Assembly: GCA_019671005.1 (NCBI GenBank)
Contig: CM033725.1
Span: 36,788,678-36,852,677, forward strand
DNA length: 64,000 nucleotides
From: Hibiscus mutabilis
Lineage: Eukaryota; Streptophyta; Magnoliopsida; Malvales; Malvaceae
Direction of reading: 5' to 3'
Both the position numbers and the translations under genes were made by a program. Each line of letters opens with the position of its first letter. The stretch's first letter is position 1. A model generated the notes under the pieces. The model was not told the origin of the DNA. It did no database searches and worked only from the letters and a program-made list of their open reading frames with translations. Below, piece after piece: positions 1-11,510 of this stretch.

Positions 1-1478
1 TAGGGGATTAAGTAGCTTTTTCCCCGAAATAAATCGTAATGTCCATGGGAATGTTATCGAAACCTCCAGCTAGAATCAATATTTTGGTTTATTGGGTTAG
101 TTCAGATTTTATGTTTTGCTATGAGTCCCGAAATATTAGAATTATTAGTCGTTACCTATTTTGATCGTTAGGACTTCTAAACCAAATTGATAATATCTGC
201 AGCAATTAAAATAATTCATTTTAACCTTTGAACCTTTGAATGGCTTGCTCTCCTTTTTGAAATCGAGACCTTCGTATTTGTGTAAAAAGACCAAAATGTC
301 CTTTGCTTGTAAATTACCAAAATACCCTCATGGGGTAAATGAATAAAACACCTTTTGTTTGCAATTGACCAATTGCTTTTTAGTGCACTTCGAGAGCGAG
401 TAAAGCTTAGACTTCAATTATTTTTTTTCCAATGACCTTTTGATCTTGTTAAGACTTGGCAGCTACGGTTTAACTAGAGTGATTTTCATTCAAGATTTGG
501 TCAATTTTGTGATTCTAGAACTCGGTACGATATACTTGGCAAGTCTCGAGATTTTGAGTTTCGGCATATAGTCATTTTGGTAAGTTTTGCATTTCTGATT
601 AATTATGGCTGTATAGTTATATTATTTGGTATTCTCGTATTTGAATGTCTGACGTACGTACGTACGCAATTTCGTTTCGACGCCCGCAAAATGGTGCTGG
701 CTTATACATCCCGCAATTCTGTCGTAGTGCATTAGCACAGGCATCCTGTTATTAGACGATGATGTCCTGTCGTAGAGCACTAGCTCCGACATCTTGTTAT
801 TGGACGATTACGTCTCATCATAGTGCACTAGCACTAATATCCTGTTATATATTCGCAGCACACTAGTGACGATATCATGTTTCGTTCGACCGATGATAGC
901 ATGTTTTTGCGATTATGCCTCTAATTAAGGAATTCTACGATTTAGCCTAGGATTCAGGCTTTTGTGATACTGTACACGCGGTTCAGGTAGTATGTGCTTA
1001 CGCCAACGATTTAGGTACACTACGAATATGAAAATTTGTTTACAATATGGATGATTTAATTATTCTGCACATTAAGTTATGGTTCATTTATTTTATGTCA
1101 ATTATACTAGCCTGCTTTACAATTATTCATCTTGGTATTTTTGTATTACTGTGATCCAAAGCTCATTAAAATTATTAATCTTCGCAGGTTAGTAGGTTGA
1201 ACTTTGTTTGGGATGTTGATATCGGTTCAGGGAATTCCAGCAACTTTAAATACAGAGTACGATACTTGTATATCTAGGCGAGCATATAGGTCACTATACT
1301 TTGTCTGTATGTTAGTTTAAGTCTGAGTCATGTTTCGGTTTCTAAATTTGATTTTAAATTGCATTGATTTATTCAAAAACTTTAAATTTGTTTGTAATGG
1401 TATTTGTGGATCGCCCATGTGACCCGAATGTGGCATCTCAGGTCGGGCAGATTGTCCGTATTAATCTAGGGTGTTACA
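1..1478 (+). mobile_element. Ty3/Gypsy LTR (Tekay-like), 5' part outside the window
   Basis: The block ends with GGGTGTTACA and is followed six bases later by a near-match to the initiator-Met tRNA primer site, which places a 5' LTR end at 1478. The TGTAACACCC start typical of this LTR type is not in the window, so the LTR is cut by the window edge and is at least 1.48 kb. It carries a 48-bp-period tandem repeat (722-853). No coding sequence is expected in an LTR and none was found. Assignment to the Tekay/Del group rests on the terminal sequence and length only. Confidence 0.7.
722..853 (+). repeat. 48-bp tandem repeat inside the LTR, about 2.7 units
   Basis: Units begin near 724, 772 and 820 with the related strings gtagtgcattagcac, gtagagcactagctc and atagtgcactagcac, each followed by catcctgttat-like sequence. 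The spacing is exactly 48 bp. The short core (agtgcactagcac) is itself nearly palindromic. Tandem subrepeats are common in long Ty3 LTRs and may hold promoter or enhancer elements; function is unproven here. Confidence 0.65.
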
Positions 1479-1483
1479 TTTAA

Positions 1484-1495
1484 TAGTATCAGAGC
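1484..1495 (+). promoter_or_regulatory. Primer-binding site, tRNA-iMet type, one mismatch
   Basis: TAGTATCAGAGC lies six bases after the LTR end. The usual plant Ty3/copia site is TGGTATCAGAGC, so one base is changed. It marks the start of the element's interior on the plus strand. Confidence 0.65.
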
Positions 1496-1999
1496 TTTTA
1501 GGTTGAGTCATTTCTGAGTAGTTGATCGGCCGTCTGTGGTAAAGTGTTTAGTTGATACATGCCCCTAGATTATAAGCGTACTCTTCTGAGCTGGAACTCC
1601 GATGTCGTTTTTGTTCTGTTCTAAATGTTTCTAATTGTTTAGTTCGTAAGAACTTTATGTTTTGCTTGACAAAGTTTTTCGTTATTGTATGTTTGAGATT
1701 CAAGATTCTTTGGATTGGACATTTATGCAAGGTTTAACACTAGAGTTGCTCAAGATCTTCGGATAGTTTTTTCGTAATAAGATTCAATGGAGTGCGGTAT
1801 GATTCAGGACATGAAGTGAACATTTTTTGGTATGATCTGTGATTTCGTTGCATTTGAGGATTTTGACCGGATGTCGCAATCAATTGAAATGATCTAATTG
1901 AAATTTGTCCTGAGAGTTCGAAATGGTATGGTGGGTTACTTTGCCAAAGCTGGCTTGAAAATTTTAAGTGCTTTTCAAAGCCTGGTGGTAGTACGTAAC
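1496..1999 (+). other. Decayed interior of the first Ty3 element
   Basis: Sequence directly downstream of the primer site should hold the leader and the start of gag. All frames are broken by stops and I could not identify a Retrotrans_gag motif. The character of the sequence changes near 2000, suggesting truncation by an unrelated repeat there. Confidence 0.4.
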
Positions 2000-3694
2000 A
2001 CGCGTCGTTTTCGCGTCAAAATAATTCCTTCTTCTCAAATAATAAATAAAGGAATTCAAACGTAGTAAAAGAGAAGTAATGGTCGATCCCACATGGACGA
2101 AAAGAGAACTTTCTGATTTATGTTTGTTCAATAGGTGAGCCAAGAATAGAGTTGAATAATATTCAAATATGGTGGGGGTTTGTGGAATTGAGTAGAAATA
2201 ATAAGAGATTGTAGATAAAATTTAGGAAGTGGATTAAATATGGTAAAGATTAGCCTCGGGCTTTTGCTCTGACTCAGTTTCCTCGGATCATTGGAAAAAG
2301 GATTTTTCACTTCGGGGTTCATGTCGGTTACTCGTCTTCAAGGATCAATCCTTGTGACTGCACCTTGTATACCGAATACCCAAGTGCCATCTTTGATATC
2401 GATTTTGGAAATTGATCTCATCCACAACAATGTTGTAGATAAAAAATGTTTAAGTAAAGCCGACTCGGACTATGTCGTTTCAATAATAATTGATTCCGAT
2501 CTCAGTTTCCTCTTAGCAAACAATTTTGCTAAGTGTGTTCCCAGGAAGTCGAATGTGCTTCAATAGCCGATCTTTCCTCCCACATATTTAACCAAAACAA
2601 CATCCTGACCAACGTCAATCTTTGGTTTTGAAATTATTTTGATTTTGAAATTAAGTTTAGAAAACTAAGAGAGATACCCGAAATTGTTTAGGTGCTTTTC
2701 AATCCTCACGTTGGAATTTAGTCATTGCTTTAGCCCTTGGCTATGGAGAATTTAGCTAAGTATGATTATGGGGAAAATCATACTTAGCATTATGAAAGAA
2801 AAATAAATAAAAAAACTTAAAGCAAGAACTAGAAAAGAATGAATTTTATAAAACTCTAAAAAGTAAAAACAAAGCTAAGAATGAGAATATGAGATATGAT
2901 TACCCCAAATAGGGTATTTACAGCAGCCTAAAACCCTAAAAATAACCCTAAAGAGATCAAAGATAAATCCTAAATTATTTAAATTAATTACAAAAGATAA
3001 ATCCAAAGTTTGAATTTAAAATCCGGCTGATAAGTTATCTGATATGCGGCTGATAAGCTATCGTTGTTGCTGACGTGGCGTCTTCTAGAAGCTGCTGACG
3101 TGGCGTCCAGTCAGACTTTCATGCCCAGATTCATGCCCACTAATCCAGCCATGAATCCAAAAAATCAAAAATTGCACAATTTCAGCAATTTAAGCAATAT
3201 TCCTGGAATCTACTGTCCTGCATGGAAAATGAACAAAAATGCCCATATTAGAAACTTAAAACAATCAATCAATGAGTAATTAGAGATAGAATAACGCATA
3301 ATTTAAGCACTAGTCAGTACGTTGTTGTTATGTTGCTCTCGGTTGAGGTGTAAGGAGGTTTTATCTCATCTTGGGTAGTTCATTGGGTGTTGATTATGTT
3401 GCATAGTGATTATTTATATTTTAAGATATTGTTGTTTGGTTTTTTTGGTGGTTGTCACTCTCGTATGTATTGTACTCTTTTCCTCTACTTAAGGGGAACA
3501 CGTACGGATAAAGGCGTGTATGATTCACCCTTAATAAAATCTTATTTTGCTTAGTAAAAGAACAATTATACTCTTGCATTATTGCTCATACTTGTGTTTC
3601 ACTTTGTGGTTAAGAAATACATACACTATTAAAGGGTATAAATATGTCGCTGGGCTTACAAAGCTCAGAGTTTAGATTTTTATGCTTAGAGTTT
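2000..3694. other. Unidentified non-coding repeat-like sequence
   Basis: No convincing coding region. A 91-codon open frame at 2291-2566 (plus strand) matches no family I know and is probably chance. The string ggtcgatcccacatgg near 2090 resembles the conserved 'cgatcccacaggg' box seen in plant Athila/Tat-like LTRs, so a remnant of a non-autonomous LTR element is possible. The 14-mer gctgacgtggcgtc occurs twice at about 3068-3110. The stretch 3310-3560 is T-rich with an AATAAA near 3534 and could be the 3' untranslated end of an element. Confidence 0.4.
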
Positions 3695-3885
3695 AGTGGA
3701 CTCATTTCATGCAAAAAGAGCACATCAAAAAGGGATTTGTAACACTCGCAACCAACCTAGACGTTATGGACGAAATGTGAGTGCTACTGATCACCTCCAG
3801 TAAAACAATACAGTCAGAAATAAATTCCATAAAAAAGTCCAATATTTTATACCAAATCAACATTGTAATGCTGCCGAATAATTTC
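3695..3885 (+). repeat. Dispersed repeat, copy A (copy B at 42432-42635)
   Basis: This block aligns in the same orientation with 42432-42635. Shared landmarks include 'cctagacg', 'gagtgctactgatca', 'ggaaataaattcca'-like sequence and 'caaatcaacattgtaatg'. The copies are well diverged with small indels. The content is non-coding and looks like a piece of an LTR or miniature element, but no ends are recognisable. Confidence 0.6.
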
Positions 3886-4189
3886 AAAATAAGCTCATAA
3901 TAAACCATAATAAATCCAACTAAATCCAGAATAACCCAATATAAATTCACATAATCTAAAAACTAATTCAAAGCATTGTTTTGTAAACAAAATTAAAAAC
4001 ATGCAAGAATTGTATTGGTAATATCATATATATGAATTCAAAATAAGACCTACGAGACAATGTGACAGGGAATGCGGAAGTTTGGATCAATTAATCCTCT
4101 TAAAATAGATTTGAAAAAGAAAGCAAGAGTTAAAATTTATATTTCCCAAATGACTAGATAAAAAAGGCACGAAATTAAAAGAGAGTTTA

Positions 4190-4812
4190 ATAAAAAAACA
4201 TAAAAACAATGAAAGTAAGTAGGATTTGACGACACCCCTTCTAAGATTGTGTATTAGACAAACGTGTGTTTGAAATTGGTAACGCGTAACCCTCTAAGTA
4301 TCTCATCCTTAGTAACCTAGACGATGGAGAAGAATGTCAAATACTTGTTGTTTTACAATTGGACGCTCGCACATCGAAACAAGAACAAGATGAAAATTTT
4401 GAACAAAATAAAAAAAAACTCTCACAAATAATTGATGTGAATTGAACTGTATGATTTTTTTTTAAAAAAAGAGGAGCCTATTTATAAGTAGTAAAACCCT
4501 AAATTAAAAAGAAAAATAATTTAATTTAATCTAAAAGACTAACTATATAAATAAAAATATAGTAATATCACAATTAAAAGAGATTTGAATATTATCCCAA
4601 CTAAAATTGATAATATTATCCTAAATTAAAAGAGATAATAAAATTATCCTAATTTTAAAAAATAAAACAAAGTTCAAATAATTAAATAAAATTATCCCAA
4701 TTAAAAACACCTGCATTTCATCCGAGTCAACTGATATTATATAGCCTACAAAAAACAACTTTAATTTTTTGTCCAAAATGATTAATTTTACCCCCTCATA
4801 TGCTCATATCAT
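4190..4812 (+). repeat. Direct repeat about 620 bp, copy A (copy B at 6063-6682)
   Basis: Strings in the same order occur in both copies: 'aaaaacaatgaaagtaa', 'gaaattggtaacgc', 'taaccctctaa', 'tagtaaaaccctaaatta', 'taatctaaaagactaacta' and 'attatcctaa'. Copies differ at many positions. Direct repeats about 1.9 kb apart could be old LTRs or a segmental duplication. No TG...CA ends, primer site or polypurine tract could be assigned. Confidence 0.55.
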
Positions 4813-4984
4813 TTCTCTACTCCTCGAAAAGGTTCGTCCTTGGATTTAAAATTTTAAAAGGTAAATGATCCACAATGTCAATCCGAAAGAAATTATTGTC
4901 ATAGGTGGACTGAATCATGTGAGTCATTCATAATGAATCAAAAAATTTATATAAAAATAAGACAATACCACTAGAAAAATCTAA

Positions 4985-5180
4985 GTTATCATTAGCCAAT
5001 GATTCTCTCATTTTTTGTATTGTTTTATACTTTTAAATATCTCTGGACTTTTATCTCACATGTTTTTTTTTCTAGAAATGAGCCACTAATATCAGTTTTT
5101 TCTCTTTTGGCCTCTTTTCTTTCGGTCGTTTTCAATCGGTGTAACTCACTTTTCATATTCTTTTCACAAAAATTCTGAAT
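4985..5180 (+). repeat. Direct repeat, copy A (copy B at about 5780-5960)
   Basis: Both copies contain 'tttgtattg', 'acttttaaatat'/'acttttgaatat', 'tcacatgttttttt' and 'ttggcctcttttctt' in that order. Together with the repeats at 4190/6063 and 5338/5946 it shows that 4.1-6.7 kb was built by local rearrangement. No coding function is visible. Confidence 0.5.
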
Positions 5181-5337
5181 ATCTTCAAACTACAATATTT
5201 TTAAGGAGAAAGTGTTTCAGATTCCTCTACAAGATTTAGTAAACAACTTTCTTGACTTGGAAGTTCTTTTGCATCTGGTTGTTCACTACCAGATTTATCT
5301 TGAGCAAGATATTCACCAAGGGTCATTTGTTTCTTTC

Positions 5338-5427
5338 TTGCCTTAAATACTTCAAAATCTGTCCGAAATTGATAAAAGAAGCTAAATTCTGAATAGCCAT
5401 GAAAAAAACTATCCATGTTTTTGAAAG
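5338..5427 (-). repeat. Inverted repeat arm (other arm 5946-6032, plus strand)
   Basis: The minus strand of 5338-5427 and the plus strand of 5946-6032 encode the same short peptide, beginning MDS(F/Y)FHGY and running to KARKK. On the minus strand the frame stays open for 71 codons (5201-5416). I do not recognise the peptide. Its presence in two orientations argues that it derives from a mobile element rather than a gene. Confidence 0.5.
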
Positions 5428-5439
5428 ATTCAGAGTACT

Positions 5440-5745
5440 AATCCTTCTTAGAACAACATTATACATCTCTCTATGTTATGAAACGACATAGATGTACTTA
5501 ATTTCAAGACAGTTGCTGGATAGAGAAAAATCCATGGTGGACGAGTTAAAGAAGGTTATTTAAAAATTTCAAACTTTCTCCTAATTTATCCGATAAAATT
5601 GTCTGGATACATGATAGAATGGGTCTATTCTCAGTTAAAAAATTATCAAACTTGTTAGATAATGCTGAGATTGATGTGCCAGATTTTAATTTTGGTAACA
5701 TTCGGAAGATGAAAATACCACCAAAGGTTAAAACCTTGATGTGGG
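5440..5745 (+). pseudogene. LINE reverse-transcriptase 3' region, fragment (copy A)
   Basis: Translated with stops, this piece reads SMVDEL, then DKIVWIHDR, FSVKKLSNLL and PPKVKTL. These are hallmarks of the zinc-binding (zf-RVT) region that follows reverse transcriptase in plant L1-type LINEs. It is nearly the same as 7265-7575 and ends abruptly at about 5745, where AT-rich repeat resumes. No reverse-transcriptase catalytic motif or 3' tail is attached, so it is a dead, doubly truncated fragment probably copied locally from the other piece or from a shared source. Confidence 0.7.
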
Positions 5746-6062
5746 TCATTCCCTCATATGCTTTAATTTTTTTTTCCAAAATGATTAATTTATTCTTTGT
5801 ATTGGTTTTTACTTTTGAATATTTTTAGAATTTTACCTCACATGTTTTTTTTCCTCACCAGAGCAGAGCCATTAATATCACTTTTTCCTCTCTTGGCCTC
5901 TTTTCTCTCGTTCTTTTTCAATCGAGGTAACTCTGTCACATTCTCTTCAAAAAATATGGATAGTTATTTTCATGGCTATTTAAAATTTAGCTTCTTTAAT
6001 CAACTTCAGACTAATTTTGAGGTAGTTAAGGCAAGAAAGAAATTGAAATGAAAAAAATGAAG

Positions 6063-6682
6063 TAAAAAAAATAAAAAAAACAATGAAAGTAAATAGGATA
6101 TGATAATACCCATTCTAAAAACCTTTCTTAGACAAAACAAAAGCGCATCTGAAATTGGTAACGCCTAACCCTCTAAAGATCATGTTCTTAACAACCTAGA
6201 AGATAGAGGAGAACACCAAATACTCGTTGTTGCATAATTGGACACTCACTCTAAAACAAGATAAAAATCTTAAACAAAATGGAAAAAAAAACTCACATAA
6301 AATTTTAGAAAAATAACTATTGAATTGAGTTGAATTGTATAATTTTTACAAAGGAGAAAAGCATATTTATAGGCTAGTAAAACCCTAAATTACAAAGAAA
6401 ATTAATTTAGTTTAATCTAAAAGACTAACTAGACAAATAGAATAAAGATAAAAATATTATCCCTATTGAAATTGATAATATTATCCTAATTAAAAGAGAT
6501 AATAATATTATCCAAATGTTAAAAAATAAAATAAAGTTAAAATAAATAAATAAAATTATTTTAATTAAAAACACATGGATTCCATTTAAAGTCGTCGCAA
6601 ATCAACTGACATTATAGTCTTCAAAATATCTTTATTTCCTTGTCCATAATGATTAAGTTTACCCTTCCTATGCTCGTATCAC
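6063..6682 (+). repeat. Direct repeat about 620 bp, copy B
   Basis: This is the partner of 4190-4812 in the same orientation, with the same order of landmarks (gaaattggtaacgc, taaccctctaa, tagtaaaaccctaaatta, taatctaaaagactaacta). It is non-coding. Confidence 0.55.
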
Positions 6683-6895
6683 AATGCCAAAACCAAGCTT
6701 AACAAGTTAGTGAAATTGTAAGGAAAAATTAAAAATGTGATGGCCCAAAATGCTCAGTAAGGTCTCAATGTGCACAAGTAGCTAAAGAAGATACGATAAA
6801 ACAGATTAAAACATATTCATTGTATTATGTCAAAATCGATCTACATTTTTCTTGCTCAGTAAATGTAAATATTTTATTTTTAAGGAACTAAGAAA

Positions 6896-7063
6896 ATTAA
6901 TCTACTAATTACTACAAGTTTCAAGTTATTCGAAGTACCATTTCATAACTCAAATCTTATTTGAATTTTTTTCGAATAGAGTTTAGTTCAATGACCAAAT
7001 TCTAAATTAAGCTTTGGGTTAACGTGCCAGGTCCTCATTTCGTTGGGAGGTTTTAAACAAATG
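6896..7063 (+). repeat. Dispersed repeat about 165 bp, copy A (copy B at 29799-29968)
   Basis: The two copies share 'aatctactaattactacaag', 'ttcgaagtac', 'tttcataactcaaat', 'aaattctaaattaagctttg' and 'cgttgggaggttttaaacaa' in the same order and orientation. Similarity starts and stops sharply, which suggests one unit of a family or part of a larger element. It is non-coding. Confidence 0.7.
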
Positions 7064-7264
7064 AGTGACCATATTTTAACTTTTCGTGGATGGCGGAGAA
7101 AAAGGAAAGCTTGCACATAATTTAGTGTCTAGTTGTCTAATTTACCCTTTTAAAAAAACTAATTTTCAGTTTAAAAAATAAGTATCTAGTTTAAAATTTT
7201 AGATGTTAAATTAATCATATAGATAAAATCTTGTATAGGCAAATATCAACACTTTGTAAAATTC

Positions 7265-7711
7265 ATAGTACTAATCATTGTTAGAACAAAATTTTACATC
7301 TCTCTTTGTTATGAAACGACATAGATGCACTTAATTTGAAGAGAGTTGCTGGATAGAGAAAAATCCATGGTGGACGAGTTAAAGAAGGTGATTGAAAATT
7401 TCAAACTTTGTACTAATTTATCTGATAAAATTGTTTGGATACATGATAGAATGAGTCTATTCTCAGTTAAAAAATTATCAAACTTGGTAGTTAATGCTGA
7501 GATTGATGTGCCAGATTTTAATTTTGGTAACATTCGGAAGATGAAAGTACCACCAAAGGTTAAAACCTTGACGTGGATGCTAAAATTAGATAGAATCCCA
7601 ACTAAAGCTTTCCTTAGATTAAGAGGAGTAGCTTTAGAAGAGAATCAATGTTTATGTTGCTAGTGTGGTTTGAGCCGAGAGGATTCTAATCATCTGTTTG
7701 TGTATTAGAAT
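7265..7711 (+). pseudogene. LINE ORF2 3' part, piece 1 (interrupted by the copia insertion)
   Basis: The longest open stretch (7346-7663) encodes MLDREKSMVDEL, DKIVWIHDRM, FSVKKLSNLV, PPKVKTLTWML and IPTKAFLRLRG, then CC...C and HLF. This is the zf-RVT module of a plant L1-type LINE. It continues through a stop to 7711, where the copia LTR starts. The same LINE resumes at 16256 with W..W..KNEVF, and at 20401 with the RNase H sequence FNVDGAA. The endonuclease and reverse-transcriptase core upstream are missing, so the LINE was already truncated or rearranged. Confidence 0.8.
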
Positions 7712-9453
7712 TGTTAGAGTATGCCCAAAAATCAATAATAAGAAGATTGTAAATGACATTTGTTTTTACCTTGTTCATTTATAAAGAGGCATTACCATTA
7801 TTATTTTCAGTTATAATTCTGCGTGCATAAATAAACTGAATTATAATAAAGTCCTTAGAATAATATGATTATTCTTAAATGTTCTTAGTCGAGTATTATT
7901 GTGAGAATGGACAACAATAATGCATTAAGACTAATATATAGTTGATTGATGACAAAATGTTGTCATTGACATGGAGATGTCAAAATCAATGCAGAAGTAT
8001 GTGTTAGAGAATGACATACCGGACTAACCCACTATGAGCATGTTTCTTGGATTATTATGTGGCAGTCACAACATTGCTCATAGTAATAACTACATGTATG
8101 ATCCTCGTACTTGAGATCATTATTATTTCAACATCGTGAGTGACATATTTTGATACAGTCAAACGTGTGTCGTAACTGACTACTCTATAAAGACTGATAT
8201 TGGATATATCACTATCTATGTAGTGGGATATGGTTGATCAAGATAGGATTTGTCCCTTCTACATAATAGAAGTAATATCGTAGGTCACTTGATTGAGTGA
8301 GACTAGAAATGCATGGACATGCTCGAATAAGTTGATAATGAGATATCATAGTTATTCGTTTATAATAGTCTACTCAAGATATCAAGAAATATTAGATGGA
8401 CTATACAAGTGTGACTATTCTATGACTTGTTTACAATTTAGATATAAAGGACAAAAGGATGTAATACATGAAAAAGAGTTAATCACGAAAAGGTTATGTC
8501 GAATCATGATTTCTTGTAACTTAGGTGACAATGACATATTGCTAGATGTCACTCATTGTTTGTAATATTAGAAATGTTCTAATATTTACTACTAAAGTTA
8601 CATGAACCTACAAAGTCACACACACGGTTGAAATGAGCATATACTAAACGAATTATATATGTACAAATTTTTTGTACACGAATTTAGTTAAATTAATATA
8701 TATTTGATATATATATAATTTAACTATTAGATAAATATTAAAAGAAAATAATTATTGTAATTATGACTCTTTTAATATATATAAATAATATAATTCGATT
8801 TAAATTAATATGTACATTGAAATCCTAATTAAAGTTGAATTGGAATTATATATATATATATTAAAATCCTAATTAGTTGAATTGGGATTATATATATTAA
8901 TATATACTGAAATCCTAATTAAGTTAAATTAGGATTACATATATATATATAAATCCTAATTAAAGTTGAATTGGGATTGTATATATTATAAATATATATT
9001 GAAATCCTAATTAAGTTGAATTAGGATTATATATATTTAAATATTGAAATCCTATTTAAAGTTAAATTAGGATTATATATATTAATATATATATTATATA
9101 TATTGAAATCCTAACATGAGTTGAATTAGGATTTCAAAGGCTATATAAAGGCATGAGAGATCTAGCAATCATTAATGATTTTGGAAAAAACCCTCTAAAT
9201 AGTTTAGATAGTTTTATATGCTCATTTCAATTGGGTGAACTACGTAGAGGTCGGAGCTTATCATTGCGGCTTAGAATCAACATCGTGGAATCGTGATTGG
9301 GTATATATCTCCTCCAAATTCAGAATTCTAGATTTGAAACAGGTAATTTTTCACCCTTATTCACCCTAATTTGTTCCTCGCACATGGATCTCTGGTGGTA
9401 ATCGCCGGATAATTTTTCTATTGTGCCATGAGGTTTACCGGCGTGACCCAATA
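7712..9453 (+). repeat. Copia 5' LTR (1742 bp)
   Basis: Starts TGTTAGAG and ends one base before the primer-site region. It aligns throughout with 14540-16255. The last five bases are CAATA instead of CAACA. It contains the AT-rich palindrome array at 8815-9130. The open frame at 8293-8565 lies in LTR sequence and is not a gene. Confidence 0.92.
8815..9130 (+). repeat. Tandem palindromic array in the 5' LTR
   Basis: A unit of roughly 50 bp, aatcctaatt + (a)agttg + aattaggatt + (TA)n, recurs about six times. Each unit holds inverted arms aatcctaatt/aattaggatt separated by about 5 bp, so each can fold into a hairpin. The corresponding array in the 3' LTR is at 15645-15940. Confidence 0.8.
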
Positions 9454-9454
9454 G

Positions 9455-9467
9455 TGGTATCAGAGCC
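9455..9467 (+). promoter_or_regulatory. Copia primer-binding site (tRNA-iMet)
   Basis: A perfect TGGTATCAGAGCC starts one base after the 5' LTR. This is the standard initiator-Met primer site of plant copia elements. Confidence 0.93.
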
Positions 9468-10974
9468 ACTTGTACGATACAGATTCAGGTTTAAATTACT
9501 TGATTGATGTAATTGTATGAAATACATGTTATTTTTTATTTATTTAGTGAATATATGATATTTGTTCAAGCAAATCTATTCAATCATGGTTAATATGTTA
9601 ATCTAGTTAAAAGATGTTCCTAAGATCGATGATTAAGAGTTAATCATCAGATCTTTGCCGATAGGATTTGAAATATTATATGTTAATTGTTAACATATTC
9701 AAATTATAGTTTTAGGGTTTTAGATGTTAAGTGTTAACATACGCGAATATTAAACTAATGGTTAGTCTATAGATTTCGCGCGGGAAAGTAACAAGAGTTG
9801 TTTCAGTAAAAACCTCGTGGATTTTAAAATCCTAAAAAATACGATAATGTTGATAAAAGTTATCAAATTGTGAGGTTTTTACACAACAATTAAGATGTTA
9901 ATCTTTAAAAATTTTCTCGCTGCTAACCAAGCAGCGGCAACCCCGCTGGTAGCTACGGGGCCGTCGAAACCTCACAAGGGGCTTGACATATGCGTAGGAA
10001 CAATCTGGTAAGACATTAATAAAAAACTGCCTCGCTATTATGTTTGATATGCACGGTATTTGGAGTGCATGGTTATTGCCTAATAGCCCATTTAGTTTTA
10101 CTTATAAGGTTTTATAAATGCGTCTGGGTGCCGTGCCTTTCTCTACTTCTATTGTAATTCTCTTCTCATCTTACTCCCTCGTATGTAAAATGAGTTTCTG
10201 AAATTGTAATCTATACGAAGAAGCATGGACCAGAAGAACAGAAGTGTGGGTCGACAAAAAGATGCTTGAGAAGTATTTTTATCCTTAGAATAATTTGGTT
10301 CTCCCATTGGCTTAGGACGTGCCACCTTAGGATATGGGCTATAACTATTGCATTCATATTTACTGCTTTTCATATAAATGATAAAATGAATGTATGAGAT
10401 GCATGCTAGAATTGATAAGATCAAATGTTAAATGGTGAGATAATATTCACAAAACCCCTCAATAAAATATTAAGTCTTTTATTGATTACCAATGTTAACC
10501 CTTGTTAAATTCTAGATCGATACAATGTAGGTTCTGCTAAAGCGAGGTACTTGTATCTATCTTGGCCAAATGTGAAGAATAAGCAAGTGATATTCGTTGG
10601 TTGTAACATTGGTTAAAGACTTAACTAGGTTACTCTAATAGGATTAGAAACCTAAAGGATAGTTATTTGGATAATCATAGGATGGTTATGAACAAGAGTT
10701 GTTCACCAAATGAAAGAGTTACATAAGATGTAATTAACAAGTGTTGCTTACCTAGATAGACCATACTCTTAAGAGAAAAGCCAAAGCTGACTTAAGAGAA
10801 TGTGAAATTTGGATCCTTGCCCACTAGAAAACCTTACAGAAAGTATTTTCAACATTAATATTTGAGGGTTATTAATTTTAATAAAAATAGTGGGAGTATC
10901 AAGTCCTTTTATAAGCAAACATGGTAAACGTACTCAAAATTCATATTTTATTGTTGTAGACTTATTATACAAAT
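9468..10974 (+). other. Copia leader and decayed 5' interior
   Basis: About 1.5 kb between the primer site and the first recognisable gag residues. No open frame is convincing on the sense strand. A more GC-rich stretch at about 9910-9990 contains agcagcgg/ccccgctg. Such long leaders can result from decay of gag or from a foreign insertion. Confidence 0.5.
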
Positions 10975-11510
10975 TTGTTATCATTGCGATCGGTCCTTGA
11001 GAATGATAAGTTGAACAACGTAAACTACCTTGACTGGTCACTAGAAGGAAAATGTTTCCATTTATAATAAGACATGTCATTGTAAAAAGAATTGTCCCAT
11101 TTATCTTGAAAAGTCAAGAAGGCAAATGAAAGTGGAGCGCCCGCCTCGAGTATTTATGTTATTGATATTAATTTATCAACACCTACTTCTTGGGTATTAG
11201 ATACCGGTTATGGTTCTCATATTTTTACATTTGTATAAGGACTACAAAAGAGTAAAAATCTGAGAAAATGAGAGGTGGACCTATGGGTCGGTAATGGAGC
11301 AAGAGTTGCTGCATTAGCTATAGGAACATATACTTTATCGTTGCCTAGTGGACTTAATTTATGTTTAGAGGATTGCTATTTTGTTTCTAGTTTGACTAAA
11401 AACATCATTTTGATTTCTTGTTTAGACAAGATTGATTTTGAGATAATTATTAAGAATAATTGTTGTTCTTTTATCTCGATAATATTTTCATTGTTGTGAC
11501 ACAATTAATA
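10975..11510 (+). pseudogene. Copia gag end and protease, degraded
   Basis: At about 10980-11040 the plus strand reads LENDKLNNVNYLDWSLEGK, the 'LNG.NY..W' start of copia gag. At about 11160-11500 follow WVLDTGYGSH (protease with the active-site DTG), VGNGARVAALAIGTY and SLTKNIILISCLDK, typical of the protease/pre-integrase junction. Most of gag, including the CCHC knuckle, is gone, and stops separate the pieces. Confidence 0.75.

Noticed and set aside
2291..2566. 91-codon frame as a small gene
   Set aside because: No domain, no promoter or splice context, surrounded by repeat-like sequence.
4190..6682. Endogenous pararetrovirus with direct repeats
   Set aside because: No movement-protein, coat-protein or reverse-transcriptase motif could be read between the repeats.
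8293..8565. 90-codon frame
   Set aside because: Internal to the copia 5' LTR; the matching 3' LTR copy is broken.
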